Below, one piece after another: positions 25,405 through 34,378 of a stretch of DNA of 52,959 bases. The DNA is taken from NCBI GenBank assembly GCA_964586835.1, contig CAZPIC010000015.1, forward strand, positions 1 through 52,959, given 5' to 3'. Every line of letters begins with the position of its first letter. Within the stretch, counting starts at the first letter, position 1. The DNA is from CAZLYF01 sp964586835. GTDB lineage: Bacteria > Bacillota > Clostridia > Christensenellales > Aristaeellaceae. Below the pieces are notes generated by a model that did no database searches, had not been told where the DNA came from, and was given only the letters and a program-made list of their open reading frames with translations. The position numbers and the translations under genes are program-made.

Positions 25405-26301
25405 ATGGCAGACAACCTGCGAAAGCAGATATCCACGGAAAAACCCAAGGAAAGGAAGCTTGAAACCTGGCTTCTTCGCGTTTTACAGGGTGTGTTGGTC
25501 GGCGGTGGTGCAATCCTTCCCGGCGTCAGCGGTGGGGTGCTCTGTGTGGTGTTTGGCATCTACCGGCCAATCATGGAGCTCCTGTCTCACCCCCTGAAGG
25601 CGCTCAGGCGGAACCTCTTCTTTTTTGTTCCAGTGATCCTGGGCGTGGCGCTTGGATTCTGGGGCTTCGCCCGGTTGATGAAGCTGTTATTTTCCGGAGA
25701 TTCGCCCTACCCGATCTCCCTTTTTGTGGGCTTGATTCTTGGAACCCTCCCGTCCCTGTATGCGAACGCAGGCAGGGAGGGAAGGAAGGGGCGGGACCTG
25801 GCTGCTGCTGCGGCAGGGTTTGTCTTGCTGCTGGCCATTCTCCTGCCCCTTGAATGGGCGACAGAACTGAAGATCCACCTGAACACTCTCTGGAGTTTTT
25901 TAAGCGGCATCATCTGGGGGTTCAGCCTGGTTGTGCCCGGCCTGAGCTCCTCTTCCATCCTTCTCTACTTCGGTGTTTATGGAGAGATCATGGGAGGAGT
26001 CGGGAACATGGACCTATCGGTCATCCTTCCCTTGGGGCTCGGCATCGCACTGGTCGCTTTTGTGTTTGCCAGGCTGATCAACCGTCTCTTTGAACGACAT
26101 TTCAGCATCGCCTCCCACGGCATCATCGGGCTGGTGTTGGCCTCTACTTTATTAATTATCCCGAGGGTTTACGATGGTCTGACTCAAGGCTTGCTGTGCG
26201 CGCTGCTCGCTGTGGTCGGGTTCGCTGCTGCCTTTCTTATGGGCAAATGGAATGAGGGAATCAGGCCGGAGGAATTGCCAACGACTGATCCTGGCGCCTG
26301 A
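25405..26301 (+). CDS. DUF368 membrane protein, PopT-type polyprenyl-phosphate transporter
   Basis: The 298-residue integral membrane protein contains the duplicated DUF368 pattern. The first half has GGGAILPGVSGGVLCVVFGIY, while the second has GFSLVVPGLSSSSILLYFGVYGEIM. DUF368 proteins (PopT) are known to return undecaprenyl phosphate from the outer to the inner face of the membrane for reuse. The ATG at 25405 has GGAGG 5 bases ahead; an in-frame GTG at 25393 is less likely. It lies about 3 kb from uppP, which makes the same lipid monophosphate. Its last 41 bases overlap the end of the convergent ribokinase gene. Confidence 0.85.
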   Translation: MADNLRKQISTEKPKERKLETWLLRVLQGVLVGGGAILPGVSGGVLCVVFGIYRPIMELLSHPLKALRRNLFFFVPVILGVALGFWGFARLMKLLFSGDSPYPISLFVGLILGTLPSLYANAGREGRKGRDLAAAAAGFVLLLAILLPLEWATELKIHLNTLWSFLSGIIWGFSLVVPGLSSSSILLYFGVYGEIMGGVGNMDLSVILPLGLGIALVAFVFARLINRLFERHFSIASHGIIGLVLASTLLIIPRVYDGLTQGLLCALLAVVGFAAAFLMGKWNEGIRPEELPTTDPGA

Positions 26302-27205
26302 GGAAGCCGAGGACTTGTTCAAGGGAAGGCATGGCGGCCTGAGCCCCTTTTCCCGTTGTGGAAAGGGCGCCGACAGCGTTGGCGAAGCGCAGGGCCTCTT
26401 TGAGCGGATAGTCCCTTGCGAGGGCTGTGGCGAAGCCGGCGTTGAAACTGTCCCCGGCTGCGGTGGTGTCCACCGGTTCCACAGTGAACCCCGGGGAGTG
26501 AAGCGTCTGGTCTTTATCGACATAGAGACAGCCTTTTGCGCCAAGTTTGGCTACAATGGCTCCGGCCCCGCGGCGCAGCAACGCTGCAGCCGCGATCTCC
26601 ACCTCGCGAAGCGTACCGGTAGCCCCCCCGCTGAGCAGTGCAAGCTCTGTCTCGTTAGGTGTCAGGAAGTCGACACATGAAAGAAGGTCGTCGGACAAAG
26701 GCACGGCAGGCGCTGGATCCAATAGCACGACTCCACCCTGGACCTTGACCAGAGACAACGCCAGGGCAGTAGCTGTCAGAGGGATTTCAAGCTGTAAAAG
26801 GAAGTATCGGTACCCTTTGAAAAACGGGATCAGGCTTTCAAGCTGCGGGCGATCAACGAGGGCGTTGGCCCCGGGAACCAGCGCAATGCGATTCTCGCCT
26901 GAAGCATCGACCTCGATCAGTGCCACGCCTGTGGGCGTGTCTTCAGCGGTGAGGACCCCTGTGAGATCGACACCATGGTCCGCAAGCACGCGTCGGTATA
27001 GATTGCCGTTTGAGTCGCTTCCGAGCTTACCCACCATCGAGACTATCGCCCCGAGTCGGGCTGCCGCTACGGCCTGGTTTCCCCCTTTGCCACCCGTGTA
27101 AGTGTGGAAGGCTGTGCCCGTGATGGTCTCGCCTGGAAGATGAAAACGCGGCAGGGTCACCGTGAGATCCACGTTGAGGCTGCCGATGACACAGAGTGGC
27201 TGCAT
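26261..27205 (-). CDS. rbsK: Ribokinase
   Basis: The 314-residue PfkB-family kinase makes ribose-5-phosphate from ribose and ATP. The N-terminus reads VIGSLNVDLTVTLPRFHLPG, then the ribose-binding YTGGKGGNQAVAAARLG. Later PTGVALIEVD, FLTPNETELALL and the catalytic DTTAAGDSFNAGFATAL are all typical of RbsK. AAAGGAG lies 6 bases before the ATG at 27205; longer in-frame starts are rejected. The length matches the family. A FucU/RbsD-family mutarotase lies at 19547, but no ribose transporter is seen. The gene ends inside the convergent DUF368 gene. Confidence 0.92.
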   Translation of the reverse strand: MQPLCVIGSLNVDLTVTLPRFHLPGETITGTAFHTYTGGKGGNQAVAAARLGAIVSMVGKLGSDSNGNLYRRVLADHGVDLTGVLTAEDTPTGVALIEVDASGENRIALVPGANALVDRPQLESLIPFFKGYRYFLLQLEIPLTATALALSLVKVQGGVVLLDPAPAVPLSDDLLSCVDFLTPNETELALLSGGATGTLREVEIAAAALLRRGAGAIVAKLGAKGCLYVDKDQTLHSPGFTVEPVDTTAAGDSFNAGFATALARDYPLKEALRFANAVGALSTTGKGAQAAMPSLEQVLGFLRRQDQSLAIPPA

Positions 27206-27257
27206 ACCTGGCTCCTTTCCCGCGCATCCAGCCGGATCCCCGCCGTTTCCCTCGCGG

Positions 27258-27276
27258 TATAATGGCATGGTACCAT
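27258..27276 (+). promoter_or_regulatory. TATAAT box with overlapping palindrome upstream of the CoA-disulfide reductase
   Basis: A TATAAT at 27258-27263 is followed by the 10-base perfect palindrome ATGGTACCAT at 27267-27276, near where transcription would begin. No good -35 box is seen. The palindrome could be an operator or the box could serve the divergent ribokinase in reverse. Confidence 0.35.
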
Positions 27277-27403
27277 ATGCCTGGGGAGGCTGTCGCGCAG
27301 GTTGCTGTGACCGAGCTATGGGATCACTGCTTTGGGTATGTGTGTCAAACAGACCTCGGGGCTTCGGGTCCCGGGCAAGAGAAGGAAACGGGAGGACGGC
27401 ACT

Positions 27404-29434
27404 GTGGGAAAGAGGGTGCTGATTGTGGGCGGAGTCGCTGGGGGCGCGAGCGCGGCTGCCCGACTGCGCAGGCTGGACGAGGAAGCGGAGATCATCCTGT
27501 TTGAGCGGGGAGAGTATATTTCCTATGCCAATTGTGGATTGCCTTATCATATCGGCGGCGTGATCAAGGACCGGGAAGAGCTGCTGCTCGTGACCCCTGA
27601 GGAGATGCAGCAGAAGTTCAGGATCGACGTCAGGACACGCCATGAGGTTGTTGCCATCCGAAGGGAGTCAAGGTTCGTTGTGGTAAGGGATCTAGTCGCG
27701 GAGAAGAGCTTTGTGGAGCCCTACGATGCACTGGTGCTTGCTCCCGGCTCGTCACCGCTGGTGCCGCCCATTCCCGGCAGGGAGTCCGCGCGTGTGATGA
27801 CACTGTGGACGGTGCCTGATATGGACCGGATCCACGCGTTCATACGCGAGCGGGATGCTCGCTCAGCCGTTGTAGTGGGGGGCGGGTTCATCGGCATTGA
27901 GATGGCTGAAAATCTGCACCACAGAGGGCTTGGGGTGACGCTGGTCGAGATGCTGGATCAGGTAATGGCCCCCCTTGACCGGGAAATGGCTGAGCTGTTG
28001 CACGGGCATCTTGAAGAGCGCGGGGTAGAGCTTTGCCTGGGCGATGGGGTGGCGGCCTTCAGGGAAAGGACGGGAGACATTGCGATCACCCTAAGCAGCG
28101 GTCGGGAGATCATTGCAGACTTTGTCATCCTAGCGATCGGCGTCCGTGCCAACAGCACGCTTGCCAGGGAAGCGGGGCTTGAGGTGGCCGAGTCGGGTGG
28201 CATCGTGACAGATGACTGCATGCGCACGTCCGACCCCTTCATCTATGCTGTGGGAGATGCCGTACAAGTACGTGACTTCGTCACGGGGGACGGCGCCATG
28301 ATCCCCCTGGCAGGGCCGGCTAACAAGCAAGGCCGCATTGCCGCTGACAACATCGCGGGGGGCAACGCGCGGTACACAGGGACACAGGGCAGCTGTATTG
28401 TCAAGGTGTTTGACCTGAGTGCAGCAGCAACGGGGCTCAACGAGAAGAGCCTGCTGCGACAGGGGATGAAGCCAGGAGAGGATTTCAGGACGCTGATCAT
28501 CACCCAGAATGCTCACGCCGGATACTATCCTGGCGCTTCTCCCATCACCTTAAAGATGATTTTTTCTGCCGATGGTGGAAGGATCCTTGGCGCACAGGCG
28601 GTAGGAAGGGCGGGCGTGGACAAGCGCATCGATACCCTTGCGGTCGCCATGCGCCTGGGTGCCTCTGCGACAGCGCTTAAGGACCTGGAAATGGCTTATG
28701 CCCCGCCCTTTTCTTCCGCGAAGGATCCGGTCAACATGGCGGGGTTCATGGCGGAGAACATCCTTTTGGGCAGGGCGGACTTTGTTCGCTGGGACGCGCT
28801 TGATTCGCCCGCGGAAGACCGCGTTGTTCTGGATGTGCGGGATAGAGGCGAATACCTGGCCTATGCCCTGCCGGACGCTCTGCACATCCCCTTTGGCGAA
28901 CTGCGCCAGAGGGCGGGAGAATTGGACAGGGGCAAGGAAATCGTGCTGATATGCGCCGTTGGTATCCGCGCCTATAACGCCGCAAGGCTGCTTGCAAACC
29001 TGGGCTTTGCTCGTGTGCGGATCTACCCGGGGGGCTTGGCTTTCTATTACGCCACCCATCACCTTAAAAGAGAAAAGGCGGCTTCCCAGTTTTCGACTGG
29101 TGTGCCCGATCCGATCGCTGTCAGGGCTGACTGTGTGGGGCTGAAATGCCCCGCGCTGTTTGCACGGACGGACGACTCGCTGCGGCGTTTGAAGGAAGGC
29201 GAGATCGCGGAGGTGCTCGCCGACGACACGGATTTCCCAGACAGCATTGCGGACTGGGTCCTTGAAAGAGGTGATTCCCTCGTATCCTTAAGCCGGCAGG
29301 GTGGCGCGTTCACAGCCCTGATCCGAAAGGGAAAGACGGGTACTGAGAGTACAGACGGAACAGACAGCCTCTATGCCGGTGCCATGACGGGACCCACTGA
29401 AACAGTCGGGTCGGAAGGGGGAGACGAGCCGTGA
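27404..29434 (+). CDS. CoA-disulfide reductase/rhodanese/TusA three-domain fusion
   Basis: The 676-residue protein has three parts. Residues 1 to about 445 form an FAD- and NAD(P)H-dependent CoA-disulfide reductase, with VLIVGGVAGGASAAARLRRL, the single redox cysteine C44 in YANCGLPYHIGG, VVVGGGFIGIEMAENL, and the dimerisation segment ending AYAPPFSSAKDPVNMAG. Residues about 460-550 are a rhodanese domain with RVVLDVRDRGEYLAYALP and the active cysteine C517 in LICAVGIR. Residues about 570-640 are a TusA-like sulfur carrier with C577 and C582 in ADCVGLKCPA. The rest is a low-complexity tail. It probably reduces CoA or bacillithiol-type persulfides and hands on sulfur. The GTG at 27404 has GGAGG 8 bases ahead and is preferred to 27332. 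Its stop overlaps the uppP start. Confidence 0.88.
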   Translation: MGKRVLIVGGVAGGASAAARLRRLDEEAEIILFERGEYISYANCGLPYHIGGVIKDREELLLVTPEEMQQKFRIDVRTRHEVVAIRRESRFVVVRDLVAEKSFVEPYDALVLAPGSSPLVPPIPGRESARVMTLWTVPDMDRIHAFIRERDARSAVVVGGGFIGIEMAENLHHRGLGVTLVEMLDQVMAPLDREMAELLHGHLEERGVELCLGDGVAAFRERTGDIAITLSSGREIIADFVILAIGVRANSTLAREAGLEVAESGGIVTDDCMRTSDPFIYAVGDAVQVRDFVTGDGAMIPLAGPANKQGRIAADNIAGGNARYTGTQGSCIVKVFDLSAAATGLNEKSLLRQGMKPGEDFRTLIITQNAHAGYYPGASPITLKMIFSADGGRILGAQAVGRAGVDKRIDTLAVAMRLGASATALKDLEMAYAPPFSSAKDPVNMAGFMAENILLGRADFVRWDALDSPAEDRVVLDVRDRGEYLAYALPDALHIPFGELRQRAGELDRGKEIVLICAVGIRAYNAARLLANLGFARVRIYPGGLAFYYATHHLKREKAASQFSTGVPDPIAVRADCVGLKCPALFARTDDSLRRLKEGEIAEVLADDTDFPDSIADWVLERGDSLVSLSRQGGAFTALIRKGKTGTESTDGTDSLYAGAMTGPTETVGSEGGDEP

Positions 29435-30252
29435 GCCACCGAGTGCTTTATGCGGCCATCCTGGGCCTTGTGCAGGGAATCACCGAGTTTTTGCCGGTTT
29501 CATCCAGCGGGCATCTGCTGATAGCAGAGAAATTACTGTCGCTGGCGGGCCTCGAACCCGTTGAGGGCTCTCTGGAAGCGATGGTGGTGATGCTCCATCT
29601 CGGCACGCTTTTCGCCGTTGTTGCCGTGTTTTTTAAAGACTGGGTCCAAATGCTGAGACATCCCATCAAGAATCCCATGCTACGGTTGCTGTTTATCGCG
29701 TCTCTTCCAGCACTTGGCACAAAACTTCTCTTTGGCGCGTTGACCGACTCCTTGTTTTCTGGGAGTTTTCTCGGTGTTTCTTTTCTGATCACCTCCCTGT
29801 TCCTGTGCCTTCTGCAGATACTGGGCCGGAAGGGGAAACATAGCGGACAGTCCCACGAGGTGACAGGCTCAAAGGCAGCTTTGATGGGGATTTTTCAAGC
29901 GATGGCGCTTCCACCGGGCGTCAGCCGCAGCGGCGCTACGATGCTGGGTGGCATCGCATGTGGCCTCGATCGGCTTACGGCATTCCGGTTCAGCTTTATG
30001 ATGAGCGCGCCTGCCATCCTGGGCGGCCTCCTCTGGGAGGCGAAGAAGGCGGTCGATACGGAGGGGATGCGCTCTCTGTTCAGCGCAGATGTCCTTCCCG
30101 GCGTCGCCCTAGCAGCTATCAGCGGCTTTATTGCCCTCAAAACGATGATGCGGTTGGTTGAAAAGCTGTCGTTTTATCGCTTTGCGTTGTATGTCGCAGC
30201 CGTGGCTGTTGCAGTGTTTGTTCTCCAGTTTACGAAAGCGGTGAGCTTCTGA
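29431..30252 (+). CDS. uppP: Undecaprenyl-diphosphatase
   Basis: UppP (BacA) removes one phosphate from undecaprenyl diphosphate on the outer face of the membrane, renewing the carrier lipid for peptidoglycan and surface-glycan synthesis. The 273-residue protein has the two signature segments: GLVQGITEFLPVSSSGHLLI near the N-terminus, and MALPPGVSRSGATMLGG in the middle, within about seven or eight helices. The start is GTG at 29431, overlapping the previous stop as GTGA, so translation is probably coupled to the sulfur-transfer fusion protein. It also confers bacitracin tolerance in other bacteria. Confidence 0.95.
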   Translation: MSHRVLYAAILGLVQGITEFLPVSSSGHLLIAEKLLSLAGLEPVEGSLEAMVVMLHLGTLFAVVAVFFKDWVQMLRHPIKNPMLRLLFIASLPALGTKLLFGALTDSLFSGSFLGVSFLITSLFLCLLQILGRKGKHSGQSHEVTGSKAALMGIFQAMALPPGVSRSGATMLGGIACGLDRLTAFRFSFMMSAPAILGGLLWEAKKAVDTEGMRSLFSADVLPGVALAAISGFIALKTMMRLVEKLSFYRFALYVAAVAVAVFVLQFTKAVSF

Positions 30253-30385
30253 ATCCAGATACCTGCTGCCTTTGCCTTGTGGATAGGGTAAACTGTCAGC
30301 GTGAAAGAACTGCAGCCTGGCTTCGTGAAGGTCGTCTCTTTGCCTTATTTGACAGAAAAACGATGGGTGAGAAAATGCCGGGACA

Positions 30386-30414
30386 TTGTGCGGATCTCTG
30401 CCTTCGCCTATAAT
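30386..30414 (+). promoter_or_regulatory. Promoter for the flavodoxin gene
   Basis: TTGTGC (30386-30391) and a consensus TATAAT (30409-30414) are 17 bases apart. The ATG lies about 45 bases downstream. Confidence 0.6.
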
Positions 30415-30458
30415 GAACTGGTTTCAGGGGGACAAGCACACAGGAGGAGAAGACAGGA

Positions 30459-30992
30459 ATGAACACCGGTATTGTAATCTATTCCAAAACGGGCCATACG
30501 CTGGAGGTGGCGCAGAAGCTTCAAAAGAACCTGAGGGTGAAAGGCCGCTCGGCGAAGCTCATGCAGGTGACCGTAAAAGACCCTGAAAAGGCGACCCGCA
30601 GGAAGGCGGAACTAAAGGGGATCCCCGATCCTGCGGCCTATGGTCTCCTGTACTTCGGAGCGCCCGTTTGGGGGCTTTCAGCGTGTTCGGTCATGGTTTC
30701 CTACTTGAAGCAGGCGCCATCGTTGGTGGGGAAAAAGGCAGCCTGCTTTGTGACTATGTCCCTTCCCTTTTCCTTTCTGGGCGGAAGTCGAGCGTTGCGG
30801 AAGATGCAAAAGCTTTTAAAGGAGAAGGGCGCTGAGACGATAGAGACGGCCGTGATCGGCTGGGGTCGGCGCCACAGGGAGGAATCCATCCAGGAAGCGG
30901 TAGAAAGGCTCGGGGCACTCTGTTTGTCTGCGGAAAGTTCTGGTTCTGAAGCCTCAGCGCCGGATCACCTCCTCCCGGTGGGGTCCGTTTGA
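30459..30992 (+). CDS. Flavodoxin family protein
   Basis: The 177-residue protein starts with the FMN phosphate loop in MNTGIVIYSKTGHTLEVAQKL. It continues with YFGAPVWGLSACSVMVSYLKQ, the ring-binding loop, and ACFVTMSLPFSFLGGSRALRKM. These are the usual features of flavodoxin-like electron carriers or flavodoxin-domain reductases. AGGAGG precedes the ATG. Its final 39 bases overlap the end of the convergent purA gene. The partner enzyme is not evident from the neighbourhood. Confidence 0.82.
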   Translation: MNTGIVIYSKTGHTLEVAQKLQKNLRVKGRSAKLMQVTVKDPEKATRRKAELKGIPDPAAYGLLYFGAPVWGLSACSVMVSYLKQAPSLVGKKAACFVTMSLPFSFLGGSRALRKMQKLLKEKGAETIETAVIGWGRRHREESIQEAVERLGALCLSAESSGSEASAPDHLLPVGSV

Positions 30993-32228
30993 CAGAATGC
31001 GGATGGGGACGCCAATTTCATTTTCTATAAAATCCACATAAGCGCGGCAGTTTTCTGGCAGTTCTGCGTATGAACGAATCCCGCGGATGTCTGTTTTCCA
31101 CCCAGGCAGTTCCGTATAGACGGGTCCCGCCTCCGCGAGCAGGGGGGTTACCGGGAAATCACGCACCTGGGTGCCGCGGACCGTATAGGCAATGCAGACC
31201 TTCAGGGTGTCAAGATAGCTCAGCACATCCAGGTTGGTCATGGCACAGCAGGTAGCGCCCTGGATAAGGCACCCATAGCGCGTTGCGACTGCGTCAAACC
31301 AACCCACATCCCGAGGCCGCCCGGTTTTAGCGCCATACTCCCCAGCGTCCCCGCCACGTCGGCGCAGGTCTTCGGCTTCCTGGCCTTCGAGCTTGGTAAC
31401 GAGATAGCCGGTCCCGACGCTGCTGGAGTACGCTTTGGTGACGGCGATCACCTCACGGATCGCCCAGGGCGGCACACCCGCACCTACGCTGGCAACCCCA
31501 GCCAGAGGGGAGGAAGAGGTGGTATAGGGGTAGATGCCGTGGTCAGGATCGCGCAGCGCGCCCAGCTGCCCTTCAAGCAGGATGCGCTTGCCCTCCCTGA
31601 GTGCGCCATGGAGATACTGCGTGGTATCGCTGACCATGGGCTGTATTCTCTGTCCAAGAGCGTAGTATTTCTCAGTCAGCGCGGCCGTGTCCACCGCAGG
31701 CTTTCCGTACAGATGTGCGAACAGAATATTCTTCCTGACCAGGTTGGTTTCCAAGCTGTTATAGAGCAGTTCCCTGTTAAAGAGAGCGCAGACCTGGATG
31801 CCCGTCTTGAGGTACTTGTCGCTGTAGAAAGGCGCGATGCCGGATTTGGTCGAACCGAATTTGCGGGCAGCGAGCCTTTCCTCTTCACATACATCCTGGA
31901 GGATGTGGACATCCAGCAGCACCTGGGCCCTGTTGGAGATCATGAGCCTGGGTGCGGGAAGACCGCGGGAACGGAGGGACTCCATTTCCGAGAGCAGCGC
32001 TTCGATGTCCAGCGCTACCCCAGGTCCGATCACATTGGTGACGCTGGGATGAAAGATGCCACTGGGCAGGAGGTGCAAGGCAAACTTGCCATACTCGTTG
32101 ATGATGGTATGCCCGGCGTTGGCTCCCCCCTGGAACCGCACGACGACGTCGCTTTCGCCTGCCAAGAGGTCGGTCAGCTTGCCCTTTCCCTCGTCACCCC
32201 AGTTGGCTCCCACAATTGCGCGAATCAT
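30954..32228 (-). CDS. purA: Adenylosuccinate synthetase
   Basis: PurA condenses IMP and aspartate with GTP to adenylosuccinate in the synthesis of AMP. The 424-residue enzyme has the GTP-binding ANWGDEGKGKLTD, the IMP-binding QGGANAGHTI, then ARKFGSTKSGIAPFYSDK, LLEGQLGALRDPDHGIYPY, and GAKTGRPRDVGWFD. Some positions differ from the commonest form, for example GQLGALRD where many have GAQG, which places it in a clostridial-type subgroup. It is the last gene of the minus-strand operon argS-dapF-dapL-purA, 31 bases after dapL. Confidence 0.94.
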   Translation of the reverse strand: MIRAIVGANWGDEGKGKLTDLLAGESDVVVRFQGGANAGHTIINEYGKFALHLLPSGIFHPSVTNVIGPGVALDIEALLSEMESLRSRGLPAPRLMISNRAQVLLDVHILQDVCEEERLAARKFGSTKSGIAPFYSDKYLKTGIQVCALFNRELLYNSLETNLVRKNILFAHLYGKPAVDTAALTEKYYALGQRIQPMVSDTTQYLHGALREGKRILLEGQLGALRDPDHGIYPYTTSSSPLAGVASVGAGVPPWAIREVIAVTKAYSSSVGTGYLVTKLEGQEAEDLRRRGGDAGEYGAKTGRPRDVGWFDAVATRYGCLIQGATCCAMTNLDVLSYLDTLKVCIAYTVRGTQVRDFPVTPLLAEAGPVYTELPGWKTDIRGIRSYAELPENCRAYVDFIENEIGVPIRILSNGPHREEVIRR

Positions 32229-32259
32229 TCAGATGCCTCCTTGTTGCCCCGGGATCTGG

Positions 32260-33486
32260 TCAGCCAAGTACGTTGCGGATCCTTGCTGAAGCTTCGGCGA
32301 CCGTATCCTCGGAACCAAAGGCGGTCAGACGGAAATAACCTTCTCCGCAGGAGCCAAAGCCCGCCCCTGGCGTTCCGATGACCCCTGCCTTATGAAGCAG
32401 AAAGTCAAAGAAGCGCCAGCTGTCCATCCCTTCCGGGATCTTCATCCATACGTAGGGCGCGTCTGTCCCGCCATAGACCTCACAGCCAACCGAGCGCAGT
32501 TCACGCAGGATGGTGTGGGCATTGCTCATGTAATAGGCGACATTCTTCTGTGCCTGAGCCCATCCCTCGTCGGAGTAAGCTGCCTCAGCTGCACGCTGTA
32601 CAGGGTAGGATACGCCGTTTGACTTGCTTCCCAGACGGCGCCGCCAGAGGCTGTTAAGGGAGACGCGCCGGCCCGAACTGCACAGCCCGGAAACTTCCTT
32701 GGGAATGACGGTATAAGCGCAGCGCACGCCTGTAAAACCTGCGGATTTTGAGAAGGAAGAACACTCTATCGCCACTTCCCGTGCGCCGTTTAGCTCATAG
32801 ATGCTCCGTGGCACCCGCTCATTTCCGATATAGGCTCTGTAGGCAGCATCATAGATGATCAGGGCGCTGTTCTTATGCGCATATTCGATAAAGGGCGTGA
32901 GCTCCTGCGCGTTAAGCGTGGTTCCTGTGGGGTTGTTCGGGTAGCACAGATAGATCACGTCAGCCTCCCGTGTGGGAAGCGGTGGGATAAAACCGTTTTC
33001 TGCTGTGCAGGGAAGGGTCTCAAGCAGGTCCCAGTGTCCGCTGGAGAAGGCACCCAGACGCCCTGCCATGGCATTTGAGTCCACGTATACGGGGTATACC
33101 GGATCCGTTACCGCCACACGGCAGCCCTGTGAAAAGAGCTCCTGAAGTCCGGCCACATCTGTCTTGGCGCCGTCTGAAATGAAAACTTCATCCCTGTCAA
33201 GGAGGATACCCAGCGAGGCATAATCACGCTTTAGGATGGCGTCAATCAGAAAGGGGTAACCACCTTCCGGTGGATAGCCCCTGAAGCCTTTCGGCGTGGA
33301 CATTTCCAGGGCGGCCTTTGCAAAGGCTTTTGCCACGCAGGCAGGCAGTGGCAGGGTAACGTCGCCAATACCAAGGCTTAGCAGCCTAGCCTCAGGCTTT
33401 GCCTGTCGGTAACGGTCTACGCGGCGCGCAATCTCACTGAAAAGATAGCTTGCGGGCATGTTCGCGAGAAAGGGATTGACGTTCAT
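32260..33486 (-). CDS. dapL: LL-diaminopimelate aminotransferase
   Basis: DapL converts tetrahydrodipicolinate directly to LL-diaminopimelate, using glutamate as amino donor, which bypasses the succinyl and acetyl routes of lysine and peptidoglycan synthesis. The 408-residue PLP enzyme opens with NPFLANMPASYLFSEIARRV, then LGIGDVTLPLP, GYPPEGGYPFLIDAI, and FISDGAKTDVAGLQELF. CYPNNPTGTTLNAQEL binds the cofactor region and the Schiff-base lysine is in ECSSFSKSAGFTG. The start lies 12 bases after dapF. Together dapF and dapL complete the last two steps to meso-diaminopimelate. Confidence 0.95.
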   Translation of the reverse strand: MNVNPFLANMPASYLFSEIARRVDRYRQAKPEARLLSLGIGDVTLPLPACVAKAFAKAALEMSTPKGFRGYPPEGGYPFLIDAILKRDYASLGILLDRDEVFISDGAKTDVAGLQELFSQGCRVAVTDPVYPVYVDSNAMAGRLGAFSSGHWDLLETLPCTAENGFIPPLPTREADVIYLCYPNNPTGTTLNAQELTPFIEYAHKNSALIIYDAAYRAYIGNERVPRSIYELNGAREVAIECSSFSKSAGFTGVRCAYTVIPKEVSGLCSSGRRVSLNSLWRRRLGSKSNGVSYPVQRAAEAAYSDEGWAQAQKNVAYYMSNAHTILRELRSVGCEVYGGTDAPYVWMKIPEGMDSWRFFDFLLHKAGVIGTPGAGFGSCGEGYFRLTAFGSEDTVAEASARIRNVLG

Positions 33487-33498
33487 CGGATCTCCTTC

Positions 33499-34335
33499 TC
33501 AGGGCGACAGCCATTCGCCATCAAAGACGTATTCAGCCGGCCCAGACTGATACAGGTGGTTATCCTCGGCATTCCAACACAATTCCAGGTTGCCGCCGGC
33601 GAGCTTGGCTTGAACAGTTCTGTCTGAGAGCCCGCAGAGCACGCAGGCAACCAGCGCCGCGCTGGCGCCAGTCCCGCAGGCGAGTGTTTCGCCTGAGCCT
33701 CTCTCCCATACCCTCAGCTGCAGCACGTCGCGGCGGATGACGCGGACAAACTCCACGTTGGTGCGCCGGGGGAAAAGCGGGTGGTTTTCGAACATCGGCC
33801 CCAGCGTCTGCAGGTCCAGGATGTCTGGATCCCGTACAATCAGCACACAGTGAGGGTTGCCCATGTTGACGCAGGTCGCGAACCAGGTTTGCCCCAGAAT
33901 CTGAAGCCTATGCCTGAGCACCATCTCACCCGGGAGGTCAACGGGGATCAGCTTGGGGTTAAGTTCCGGCGTACCCATGTCCACCGTCACCCGCGTCACG
34001 CGACCTTTGTCGGTGCAGAGACTCAGATGCCTGATGCCTGCCTTTGTGTGCAGACTCAGCTCCGTCTTGTCGGTCATGCCTCGCTCATAGACGTACTTGC
34101 CGATGCAGCGAGCTGCGTTTCCACACATCTCCGCCTCGCTCCCGTCACTGTTGAATACGCGCATGCCAAAGTCGGCGGTATCGGAAGGCTCAATGAGAAC
34201 CAGACCATCAGCACCGATGCCGAAATGCGCCTGGCTCATGACAAGAGCCCGGGTGGAAGGGTCAGTCACGAATTCCTCAAAGCAGTTGATGAAGATATAG
34301 TCATTTCCGATCCCATGCATCTTGGTGAAGCGCAT
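33499..34335 (-). CDS. dapF: Diaminopimelate epimerase
   Basis: DapF interconverts LL- and meso-diaminopimelate. The 278-residue protein starts MRFTKMHGIGNDYIFIN, and both catalytic cysteines are present: C71 in EMCGNAARC, and the second in SGETLACGTGASA. The PF01678 repeat structure is complete. The second of two adjacent ATG codons (34335) is chosen because AAGGAG lies at the better distance and the conserved start fits. Longer in-frame starts up to 34641 overlap argS and are rejected. It lies 43 bases after argS and 12 bases before dapL. Confidence 0.95.
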   Translation of the reverse strand: MRFTKMHGIGNDYIFINCFEEFVTDPSTRALVMSQAHFGIGADGLVLIEPSDTADFGMRVFNSDGSEAEMCGNAARCIGKYVYERGMTDKTELSLHTKAGIRHLSLCTDKGRVTRVTVDMGTPELNPKLIPVDLPGEMVLRHRLQILGQTWFATCVNMGNPHCVLIVRDPDILDLQTLGPMFENHPLFPRRTNVEFVRVIRRDVLQLRVWERGSGETLACGTGASAALVACVLCGLSDRTVQAKLAGGNLELCWNAEDNHLYQSGPAEYVFDGEWLSP

Positions 34336-34378
34336 CATTCTCTCCTTGATCGGGGCCTCGCAAAAGTCCTGCGCGGGA

